A stretch of 64,000 nt of DNA from Catellatospora vulcania (GTDB lineage: Bacteria; Actinomycetota; Actinomycetes; Mycobacteriales; Micromonosporaceae). Every line of letters starts with the position of its first letter. Position 1 is the stretch's first letter. The stretch lies in assembly GCF_009720385.1 (NCBI RefSeq), contig NZ_ML769310.1:62001-126000 (forward strand). The letters run 5' to 3'. Shown in pieces: positions 1 through 9,253 of the stretch. The translations under genes were made by a program, and so were the position numbers. The notes under the pieces were generated by a model. It had not been told where the DNA came from, did no database searches, and worked only from the letters and a program-made list of their open reading frames with translations.

Positions 1-14
1 GCCCGGTCCGGCGG

Positions 15-488
15 TCAGGCCGCGATCGAGAACGCGACCGGGCCGACGCGCAGGATCCCGTCGTCGAGCGGGGTGCAGCGGATGCCGCCCCGGCCGCGCA
101 GGGCCCGCCACGCGCCGGGGGCGATGGTCACGTCCATCCAGGCGCAGGGATTGGCGGGCCGGTTGACGCGCAGGCGCACCGGCCCGTCGCCGGAGTCGAG
201 CACCAGCACCGAGCCGACCAGGTCGTCGACGGGGATGCCGCTGGTGAGGATGTTGCGCCGGACGTGGCTCAGGTCCGCGCCGGACGGCAGCGACTCCTGC
301 GCGATCACGGTCACGCTCGCGTCGCGGTGCGCCTGCCTGCCGAAATACCGGTCACCGACGATGCCCAGCTGCGCCCGGACCCGCACCTGCTCGACAAGCT
401 CACCCTCCGGCGCGGGCGACGGCCCGTCGGCGGGCCGCCCCTGGAACCGGCGCACCGGCGAGGCGAGCAACTGCACGATCTCGGGCAC
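15..488 (-). CDS. MOSC domain protein
   Basis: 157 residues, GTG start. The protein looks like a stand-alone MOSC domain, the fold found at the C-terminus of molybdenum-cofactor sulfurases. Such domains are thought to carry sulfur on a conserved Cys to metal-sulfur or molybdenum-cofactor targets. Visible features are a central GDRYFGRQAHRD stretch and the loop NPCAWMDV, whose Cys is the likely sulfur acceptor. It is divergent from the cysteine-desulfurase-like gene at 632, a sensible partner as sulfur donor, although that link is inferred. A second, longer MOSC gene of the YiiM type lies at 28031. Confidence 0.8.
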   Translation of the reverse strand: MPEIVQLLASPVRRFQGRPADGPSPAPEGELVEQVRVRAQLGIVGDRYFGRQAHRDASVTVIAQESLPSGADLSHVRRNILTSGIPVDDLVGSVLVLDSGDGPVRLRVNRPANPCAWMDVTIAPGAWRALRGRGGIRCTPLDDGILRVGPVAFSIAA

Positions 489-504
489 GCCCTCATCCTA
501 CGAA

Positions 505-581
505 CCCCGCGTGCGGGGCTGCGGTTTCGGGGAAAGCGCAGCAATCGGGCCGCCGGTTCGTGCACTTCCCCCGAAAGTGCA
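505..581. repeat. Palindromic repeat, family B copy 1, with adjacent GC hairpin
   Basis: A perfect 6-bp hairpin (505-518, CCCCGC/GCGGGG) is followed at once by a long imperfect palindrome (519-581). The palindrome's arms carry TTTCGGGGAAAGCGCA on the left and TGCACTTCCCCCGAAA on the right. The same element recurs at 27418-27477 with the same arm sequence. Unlike most palindromes here, this copy lies between two divergent genes rather than behind a stop codon, so it cannot simply be a terminator. Confidence 0.75.
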
Positions 582-631
582 GGGCCATCCGGATCATGAC
601 GCGGGCGGGTGGGGAAGTTAGGGTGGCGGCC

Positions 632-1843
632 ATGGCGTTCGACATCGCGCGGGCTCGCGCTGCATACCCGGCGTTGGGTGAGGGTTTTCGGCACTTCGAC
701 GCGGCGGCGGGGTCGCTGGTCGCGGAGCCGGTGGCGCGGGCGGTCGACGCGGTGTACCGCGGTGCGGTCGCCAACCGCAGCGAGGCGTTCGCGCCCGGTC
801 GGCGCGCGATCGGCATCGTCGCCGACGCCCGGCGCGCGGTCGCCGACCTGCTCGGCGCGGACCCGGCCGGGGTGGTGTTCGGCAACAGCGCGACGTCGCT
901 GGTGTACCTGGTCGCGCGCACGCTCGGGCAGTCGTGGGGCCCGGACGACGAGGTGGTCGTGTCGCGGCTGGACCACGACGCCAACGTGCGGCCGTGGGTG
1001 CAGGTCGCCGAGGAGCGCGGCGCGACGGTCGTCTGGGCCGAGTTCGACCCGGCCACCGGGCAGCTGCCGACCCTCCAGTACCGGGATCTGATCACCGACC
1101 GGACCCGGCTGGTCGCGGTGACCGCGGCCAGCAACGCGATCGGCACCCGGCCCGACGTGGCGGCCATCGCCGCGCTCGCGCACGCCGCCGGGGCTCTGGT
1201 GTTCGTCGACGGCGTGCACGCGACGCCGCACCAGCCGACCGACGTCGTCGCGCTGGGCGCGGACTTCTACGTGACCAGCGCGTACAAGTGGTCCGGGCCG
1301 CACCTGGCCGCCTGCGTCGCGGACCCGGAGACGTGGGCGTGGATGTTCCCGCCGAAGCTGCGCCCGTCCAGTGACGCGGTGCCGGAGCGGTTCGAGTTCG
1401 GCACGCCGAGCTTCGCCTCGCTGGCCGGGGTCACCGCCGCCGTGGACCACCTGGCCGACCTGGACGCGGCCGCGACCGGCACCCGGCGCGAGCGCCTGCT
1501 GACGTCCCTGGCCGCGGTACGCGACTACGAGGCGGACCTGTTCGCCCGGCTCGTCGACGGGCTCGCCGCGATCGACGGGGTGCGGCTGTGCCCGGCCCCG
1601 GCCGACCGCTGCCCGACCGTGTCGTTCCGGATCGGCGGGCAGCCCCCGGCCGAGACCTCAAAGCTGCTCGGCGACGCCGGGGTCTGCGCGTTCGCCGGTG
1701 ACTACTACGCGTGGGAGTACTTCACCGCGACGGGCCTGCGCGAGACGGGCGGCGCGGTGCGGGCGGGCATCTACCACTACACGACGACCGAGGACGTGGA
1801 CGTGCTGCTGGACGCGGTGCGCGCGCTGGCGAAGCAGGTCTAG
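632..1843 (+). CDS. Cysteine desulfurase-like aminotransferase (class V)
   Basis: 403 residues, PLP-dependent fold type I, class V (NifS/SufS-like). The PLP-lysine motif is visible as TSAYKWSGPH, preceded by the cofactor-binding Asp-His segment FVDGVHATPHQ. The C-terminal small domain has the family pattern VRAGIYHYTTTEDVD. It resembles the subgroup called cysteine desulfurase-like (VC1184 type), whose substrate is uncertain. The start at ATG 632 is preferred because a TAGGGT hexamer ends 7 nt upstream, as in other apparently leaderless genes here. The open frame continues upstream but through the palindrome. The neighbouring divergent MOSC gene fits a sulfur-transfer role (inferred). Confidence 0.85.
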   Translation: MAFDIARARAAYPALGEGFRHFDAAAGSLVAEPVARAVDAVYRGAVANRSEAFAPGRRAIGIVADARRAVADLLGADPAGVVFGNSATSLVYLVARTLGQSWGPDDEVVVSRLDHDANVRPWVQVAEERGATVVWAEFDPATGQLPTLQYRDLITDRTRLVAVTAASNAIGTRPDVAAIAALAHAAGALVFVDGVHATPHQPTDVVALGADFYVTSAYKWSGPHLAACVADPETWAWMFPPKLRPSSDAVPERFEFGTPSFASLAGVTAAVDHLADLDAAATGTRRERLLTSLAAVRDYEADLFARLVDGLAAIDGVRLCPAPADRCPTVSFRIGGQPPAETSKLLGDAGVCAFAGDYYAWEYFTATGLRETGGAVRAGIYHYTTTEDVDVLLDAVRALAKQV

Positions 1844-1856
1844 GCGGGCGGCAGGT

Positions 1857-2240
1857 TCAGGCGGGCGCCCCGGCGTCGTGCCGGGCGCGGGCGCGGTGGA
1901 TGTCGTGCCGGTGCGCGTGCGCCCACTCGCCGACGGCGACGACGAGCGGCAGCAGTGAACGCCCCAGCTCGCTGAGCGTGTACTCGGCGCGCGCTCCGGC
2001 GGCCTGTGGTGCGGTGCGGTCGATCAGGCCGTCGCGTGCCAGCTCCCGCAGGGTGAGGGCGAGGATGCGGCGGCTGAGTTCGGGCACGGTCCGGTCCAGC
2101 TCGTTGAAGCCGTACGGCCGCTCCGCCAGCAGCGCCATGACCAGCAGGCTCCACTTGTCGCCGACGCGCCGCAGCACGTCGGTCGCCGCGCAGTCGAGCC
2201 GGTCCTGCGCCGTCACCGGCGTCGCGAGCAGGGGTGACAT
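1857..2240 (-). CDS. HxlR-family transcriptional regulator
   Basis: 127 residues. A winged-helix regulator of the HxlR family is recognisable from CAATDVLRRVGDKWSLLVM, followed by FNELDRTVPELSRRILALTLREL, the recognition-helix region, and the wing EYTLSELGRSLLP. Cys17, at the conserved HxlR redox position, is present; in HypR-type members it senses thiol stress. It is divergent from the SDR gene at 2313, so control of that gene, and perhaps of the oxidoreductase beyond it, is likely. The 72-bp intergenic space must contain its operator, but I see no clear dyad there. Confidence 0.88.
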   Translation of the reverse strand: MSPLLATPVTAQDRLDCAATDVLRRVGDKWSLLVMALLAERPYGFNELDRTVPELSRRILALTLRELARDGLIDRTAPQAAGARAEYTLSELGRSLLPLVVAVGEWAHAHRHDIHRARARHDAGAPA

Positions 2241-2312
2241 CAATGTGCCTTCTTTCGGTGACGGTCGCCTCCGGCAGACGATCGAGCGTATCCGCACCCG
2301 GGAGGGAGAACC

Positions 2313-3152
2313 GTGCGCACGCTGGTCATCACCGGTGGCACCCAGGGCATCGGCCGGGGGCTCGCCCTGCATCACCTGTCCGCGGGCGACCGGGTCGTCG
2401 CCGTCGGATCGAGCCAGGCCAAGGGCGCGAGCCTGCGGGCGGAGGCGCAGCGGCTGGGGGCGGCCGACCGGTTCACGTTCCGGCAGGCCGACCTGAGCTC
2501 CGCGGCCGCCACAGCCGACCTCGCCGCCGCCTTGCGGCAGGAGTACCCGCAGCTCGACGCGCTGGTGCTCGGCGCGTTCCGGTTCGAGCAGCGGCGGCGG
2601 GAGACCGCCGAGGGGCTGGAGCGGACCTTCGCGCTGTACGTGCTGAGCCGGTTCCTGCTCGCCGAAGGGCTGCGTCCGGCGCTGGAGCGGGCGCTGCGGC
2701 CGGTCGTGGTGAACCTGTGCGGCACCGGCGGCATCCGGGCCGGGCGGCTGCACTGGGACGACCTGCAACTGACGCGGCGCTACCGGCCGTTCGACGCCAC
2801 GATGCAGGGGGCCCGCGCGAACGACCTGCTCGGGGCCGCGTTCGCCGCCGAGCAGCCGGGCAGCGCGGTCAGGTATGTGCTGTACAACCCGCTGTTCGTG
2901 GACACCGGCCTGGCCGACGGGATGCGGCAGCCGGCCCGCGCCGCGGTCAAGGCGGCGGCCAGGCTGTTCGCCACGCCGGTGGCGCGGGCGGTGCCGCCGA
3001 TCGTCGCGCTGCTCGACGAGCCGCCGCCGGAGCCGCTGTCCGCCTGGCGGGTACGCCGCCGGGTCGACGTCACGGGTCCGGCTTTCGACCCGGGCGAGGC
3101 GCGCCGCCTGACCGAGGTGCTGCGCCGCCTCGCGGCCGCCCCGCGCTCTTGA
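2313..3152 (+). CDS. SDR-family NAD(P)-binding protein with altered catalytic dyad
   Basis: 279 residues, GTG start with a GGGAGGGAG ribosome-binding site. The N-terminal nucleotide motif TGGTQGIG is intact, so an NAD(P)-binding Rossmann fold is safe. The region that normally carries YxxxK reads ATMQGARANDLLG. By alignment on the following Asn-Asp, the Tyr and Lys positions appear to be Met and Arg. The protein may therefore be a weak enzyme, use other residues, or only bind nucleotide. It is followed 58 bp later by a quinone-oxidoreductase-like gene and is divergent from HxlR. Confidence 0.8.
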   Translation: MRTLVITGGTQGIGRGLALHHLSAGDRVVAVGSSQAKGASLRAEAQRLGAADRFTFRQADLSSAAATADLAAALRQEYPQLDALVLGAFRFEQRRRETAEGLERTFALYVLSRFLLAEGLRPALERALRPVVVNLCGTGGIRAGRLHWDDLQLTRRYRPFDATMQGARANDLLGAAFAAEQPGSAVRYVLYNPLFVDTGLADGMRQPARAAVKAAARLFATPVARAVPPIVALLDEPPPEPLSAWRVRRRVDVTGPAFDPGEARRLTEVLRRLAAAPRS

Positions 3153-3179
3153 CTTCAACCGTGCTTGAGCTCCTAGCGT
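3149..3179 (+). promoter_or_regulatory. Promoter with 19-bp spacer and dyad (MerR-type architecture)
   Basis: A -35 TTGACT (3149-3154) and a -10 TAGCGT (3174-3179) are separated by 19 bp. The spacer carries the dyad TTCAACCGTGCTTGAG, with TCAA/TTGA half-sites. MerR-family activators act on promoters with long 19-20 bp spacers and a dyad between the hexamers, so this gene is probably switched on by such a protein. No MerR gene is present in the window. The -35 box overlaps the stop codon of the SDR gene. The predicted transcript start, about 3186, leaves a 25-nt leader containing AGGAG. Confidence 0.6.
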
Positions 3180-3210
3180 CGTGGGCATCCGACGCACACC
3201 AGGAGCGATC

Positions 3211-4188
3211 ATGCACGCCATCCGGCAGTACGAGTTCGGCCCCGCCGAGAACCTGCGCTACGAGGAGGTCCCCGACCCGATCCCCGGCGAGGGGCAGGTG
3301 CTGATCGAGGTCGAGGCGGCCGGGGTGCACCTCATCGACACCACGATCCGCTCCGGCGTCCCCGGGCCGTTCCCGCCGCCGCAGCTGCCGATGACGCCGG
3401 GCCGGGAGGTCGCCGGCCGGGTGGGCGCGACCGGACCGGGCGTCGACCCGGCCTGGCAGGGCCGGCGCGTGGTCGCGCACCTGGGCATGACCAGCGGTGG
3501 GTACGCCTCGCGCGCGGTCGCCGCCGTCGCCTCCCTGCACGAGATCCCGGCGCAGCTGACCGCCCCGGCAGCCGTGGCCATGATCGGGACAGGCCGGACC
3601 GCGGTCGGGGTGCTGCGCCTGGCGCAGCTGCGCGAGGGCGACGCGGTGCTGGTCACCGGCGCGGCCGGGGGCCTGGGCACGCTGTTCGTGCAGGCGGCCC
3701 AGCGGGCCGGGGCGCTGGTCGTCGGCGCGGCGGGCGGCCCGGACAAGGTGGCCCTGGTGCAGCGCAACGGGGCCGACATCGCCGTCGACTACCGCGAACC
3801 CGGCTGGGCCGAGAAGGTACGCGCCGAGCTGGGCGAACGCGACCTGACCGTGGTGCTGGACGGCGTCGGCGGCGCGGCGGGCCGGGCGGCCCTGGAACTG
3901 CTCGCCCCGCTCGGCCGCTTCCTGATCTTCGGCGGCTCCGCGGGAACGCCCACTCAGATCACCACGCAGGACCTGTACGCCCGGGGCATCGTCGCCTCCT
4001 CGGCGATCGGCCCCGCGATGATGAAGGTCGCCGGCGGCCTGCGCCCCCTGGAGGAGCAGGCTCTGCGCGACGCCGCCGAGGGCTGGTCCACCCCGGCGAT
4101 CACCACGTTCCCGCTCGCCGACGCCGCCCGCGCGCACACCGCCCTGGAAACCCGCGCCACCGTCGGCAAGGTCGTCCTGATCCCCTGA
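3211..4188 (+). CDS. Zinc-independent alcohol dehydrogenase/quinone oxidoreductase family protein
   Basis: 325 residues of the medium-chain dehydrogenase superfamily. The GroES-like N-terminal half (MTPGREVAGRV, about residues 60-75) is followed by a Rossmann domain with TGAAGGLGTLFVQAA (about 147-161). Zinc-ligand cysteines are absent, as in NADPH:quinone oxidoreductases. The ATG at 3211 has an AGGAGCG ribosome-binding site 5 nt upstream, so I reject the longer frame from 3181. The gene has its own MerR-type promoter. Together with the HxlR/SDR pair it may form an electrophile- or quinone-stress group (inferred). Confidence 0.87.
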   Translation: MHAIRQYEFGPAENLRYEEVPDPIPGEGQVLIEVEAAGVHLIDTTIRSGVPGPFPPPQLPMTPGREVAGRVGATGPGVDPAWQGRRVVAHLGMTSGGYASRAVAAVASLHEIPAQLTAPAAVAMIGTGRTAVGVLRLAQLREGDAVLVTGAAGGLGTLFVQAAQRAGALVVGAAGGPDKVALVQRNGADIAVDYREPGWAEKVRAELGERDLTVVLDGVGGAAGRAALELLAPLGRFLIFGGSAGTPTQITTQDLYARGIVASSAIGPAMMKVAGGLRPLEEQALRDAAEGWSTPAITTFPLADAARAHTALETRATVGKVVLIP

Positions 4189-4230
4189 CATGGCGCCCGA
4201 TTCGTCCTGTCCCGCCCCGCCGTCGGTCCT

Positions 4231-4308
4231 TGATCATCCGACTTGCCAGGCACGTGTGCGAATGGGTTCGCAAGATACGCACAGGTGCCAGGCAAGTCGG
4301 GCGATCAT
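4231..4308. repeat. Palindromic repeat, family A copy 1
   Basis: The two 30-nt arms (4231-4260 and 4279-4308) are complementary at about 26 of 30 positions. The core arm is CCGACTTGCCAGGCAC and its partner GTGCCAGGCAAGTCGG. The element sits 42 bp after the oxidoreductase stop codon. Closely related copies lie at 45778-45851 and 57221-57295, each 19-42 bp behind a stop codon. No T-run follows, so a classical terminator is not shown. Confidence 0.85.
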
Positions 4309-4398
4309 GCGGCGCTCGCGCGTGACCTGTCGGAGGGTTAGTGGCGTGGGTTACGGTGCCGAAACACACGTGCTGGTAGCGTGGGCGGTGCCGGCACA

Positions 4399-4550
4399 CC
4401 CGTGTGGGAGAGTCCGCGTAAAAGCGGCGCCGAAGGGGCAATTCCTCCCCGGAACCTCTCAGGCACCCGGACCTCACGGGCATGGCGACTCTGGAGCGGC
4501 GCGACCGCCGTGGCGAGGCTTGCGAGCGTCGTCCGTGACAGAGGGGGAGG
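4399..4550 (+). promoter_or_regulatory. Glycine riboswitch (single aptamer plus ghost helix)
   Basis: The aptamer at 4399-4480 is closed by P1 CCCGTG (4399-4404) and CACGGG (4475-4480). It contains the conserved glycine-aptamer segments GGGAGAGTC, GCGCCGAAGGGGCAA and CCTCTCAGGCACCCGGAC. Downstream, CTCTG (4489-4493) can pair with CAGAG (4539-4543) around a GC hairpin. This fits the ghost aptamer seen in singlet riboswitches rather than a full second aptamer. A possible -10 TAGCGT lies at 4377-4382. In bacteria, glycine binding to this element turns on the glycine cleavage system, which matches gcvP downstream. Confidence 0.92.
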
Positions 4551-4583
4551 ACTTCCATAGTCCTCGACCCCGGAGTCTTGAGA

Positions 4584-7388
<2,805 letters not shown>

Positions 7389-7398
7389 GGCTGCTGCC

Positions 7399-7442
7399 GC
7401 CGGCCCGGGGAGGCGTCTGCGTGACGCGGGCTTCGGGCCGGC
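7399..7442 (+). terminator. Nested hairpin after gcvP
   Basis: Perfect 9-bp arms GCCGGCCCG (7399-7407) and CGGGCCGGC (7434-7442) enclose a smaller stem GCGTC/GACGC. It begins 10 bp after the gcvP stop and has no T-run, like many actinobacterial terminators. Confidence 0.5.
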
Positions 7443-7513
7443 TCGGCGGGTGTGACAATGAGGGAACTGATCTTCGGGGCGCTGCGTCGCGCCGCGGGTT
7501 CTCGTGGCTAGGG

Positions 7514-7714
7514 TCAGGCCATGGCGTGCACTGCGGGACCGCGGTGCGGGGCGATGCTCGACCCGTCGGGGAGCAGCTCGCCGGTGTCCTCGAAGACGAT
7601 GACGCCGTTGCAGAGCAGGCTCCAGCCCTGCTCAGGGAAGGACGCGACGACCTTGGCGGCGTCGTGGTCGATCGCGTCGGCTGAGGGGCAGACCGGTTGG
7701 TGCTGGCACAACAT
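7514..7714 (-). CDS. DUF5999 family small protein
   Basis: 66 residues. It matches the small actinobacterial family recognised by CQHQPVCPSADAIDHDAA followed by PEQGWSLLCNGVIVFEDTGELLPDG. The spaced Cys and His residues (CxHxxxC) near the N-terminus could bind metal, but function is unknown. The start at ATG 7714 gives the usual family length; the longer open frame to 7807 is not supported. It is divergent from pabB across about 170 bp of comparatively AT-rich DNA, which should hold both promoters. Confidence 0.82.
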   Translation of the reverse strand: MLCQHQPVCPSADAIDHDAAKVVASFPEQGWSLLCNGVIVFEDTGELLPDGSSIAPHRGPAVHAMA

Positions 7715-7883
7715 CGGGGTTCTCCGCGATTCGGTTAGGGGTGGTGGCGTTGGACGCTCGATCTGAGATCCGCCGCCGGTGTGCTGTCGATCACAACAGT
7801 GACGCACGCTACCAAGCCGAACGAGTCTTTTACGAGCAGGTAACGCAGGGCCTTTCTAGATATCAACCTTTCGGACGAGCGGA

Positions 7884-9092
7884 ATGAAGCCAGTCGGTCT
7901 AGCCCCCACCCACGGGATGGCCAGGGATATTCCAGGCATTCCGGCGACCTGCCGTGACCAGGCGTGGGAACGCTCCCGGCTGGAGTGGCGTGTGGGCGAT
8001 CCGGGCGATCCGGCCACGCTGGTGGAGAACTTCCTGGCCCGGCACGGGCTGCCGGTACGTGACCTGTCCGGGCCGTCCCTGGCGGGACTGGCCCATGAGG
8101 TCTGCGGAGCCTCGCTGTTCGTGTCCGCGGCCGGCGGAGCCGCCATGATCGGCGGCCGCCTCGGGGCGCCCAGCCCCGCGCCGGCCGTGCCGGACGTGGT
8201 CGTCGTGGTCTACGAACACACGGCAACCGTACGCCTCCAGGAGCCCCCAAGTGGCGGGCTCGCCCGAACCTCGGGCGCGTGGCGGCTCGGCCCGTGGCGG
8301 CCCTCCTGGAGCCCTTCATGCCATGCCGAGGCGGTGCGGTCGGTCCGCGAGGCGATCGCCCGAGGTGATGTTTACCAGGTCAACATGGTCGGCCATGCGA
8401 GCGCGGCCTACCACGGCGACCCGCTGCCCGCGCTACGCCGGGTGACCCGGCTGCCCGGCGCGCGGTACGCCGGGATCCTGCAGGGCGACGGCTGGGCGAT
8501 CGGCTGCGCCTCCCCGGAGACCCTGCTGGAGGTGCGCGGCGGGCACGCTGTCACCCGGCCCATCAAGGGCACCACGCCGGCGACCGAAGCCGGCCGGGCG
8601 GACCTGCTCTCCTCGCCCAAGGAGCGCGCCGAGCACATCATGATCGTCGACCTGCAGCGCAACGACCTGTCCCACGTCGCGGTCACCGGCACGGTGCGGG
8701 TGCCCGAGCTGTTCGCGGTACGCCGCTGGGCCGACCTGTGGCAGGCCGAGTCGGAGGTGACCGCGCTGCTGCGTCCCGGCACCGGCCTGGCGGAGCTGCT
8801 GCGGGCGATCTGCCCCGGCGGCTCGGTCACCGGCGCGCCCAAGCTCGCCGCGCTGCGCGAGATCGCCGCCCTGGAGCCCGTAGGCCGCGGCGCCAGCATG
8901 GGCGCGCTGGGCTGGATCGGCCCCGACGGCATCGACCTCGGCCTGACCATCCGCACGGTCGTCGCCGACGGCCAGGACCTGCACGTCTGGGCGGGCGGCG
9001 GCATCACCATCGACTCCGACCCCGCCGCCGAGGTCGCCGAAGCCGCCGCCAAGGCCGCCCCCGTCCGCGCCGCCCTCCACGGCCTGATCTGA
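7884..9092 (+). CDS. pabB: Aminodeoxychorismate synthase component I (chorismate-binding)
   Basis: 402 residues of the chorismate-utilising enzyme family. The PIKGT motif (residues 226-230) has the Lys typical of aminodeoxychorismate synthases, rather than the PIRGT or PIAGT of anthranilate or isochorismate enzymes. Further signatures are the ERAEHIMIVDLQRNDL segment and the C-terminal CPGGSVTGAPK, GxxG-type, chorismate pocket. It makes 4-amino-4-deoxychorismate for folate, or as a building block in secondary metabolism. No pabA or pabC is adjacent. Start ATG 7884 lacks a strong ribosome-binding site; ATG 7917 is an alternative. It is convergent with the VWA gene, separated by the family C palindrome. 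Confidence 0.86.
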   Translation: MKPVGLAPTHGMARDIPGIPATCRDQAWERSRLEWRVGDPGDPATLVENFLARHGLPVRDLSGPSLAGLAHEVCGASLFVSAAGGAAMIGGRLGAPSPAPAVPDVVVVVYEHTATVRLQEPPSGGLARTSGAWRLGPWRPSWSPSCHAEAVRSVREAIARGDVYQVNMVGHASAAYHGDPLPALRRVTRLPGARYAGILQGDGWAIGCASPETLLEVRGGHAVTRPIKGTTPATEAGRADLLSSPKERAEHIMIVDLQRNDLSHVAVTGTVRVPELFAVRRWADLWQAESEVTALLRPGTGLAELLRAICPGGSVTGAPKLAALREIAALEPVGRGASMGALGWIGPDGIDLGLTIRTVVADGQDLHVWAGGGITIDSDPAAEVAEAAAKAAPVRAALHGLI

Positions 9093-9161
9093 CACCCCCG
9101 GCCGCGCCGGGCCCCGCCGCGCCGGGCCGCGCCGACCGACCCGCGGCCCGGCACCCCGGTC

Positions 9162-9224
9162 CGCAACTCTTAAAGACTCGCGGCCTCAGGACAGTCCTGA
9201 GGCCGCGAGTCTTTAAGAGTTGCG
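9162..9224. repeat. Perfect 63-nt palindrome, family C copy 1
   Basis: Two 31-nt arms (9162-9192 and 9194-9224) are perfectly complementary around a single central A. The arm starts CGCAACTCTTAAAGACTCGC and ends GGCCTCAGGAC. It lies between the convergent stops of pabB and the VWA gene and could act as a bidirectional terminator. A decayed relative sits at 24651-24721. The lack of mismatches suggests recent arrival or strong selection on structure. Confidence 0.9.
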
Positions 9225-9253
9225 CTAGAGGGGGCGGCGGGGCCGCCGGGTGG

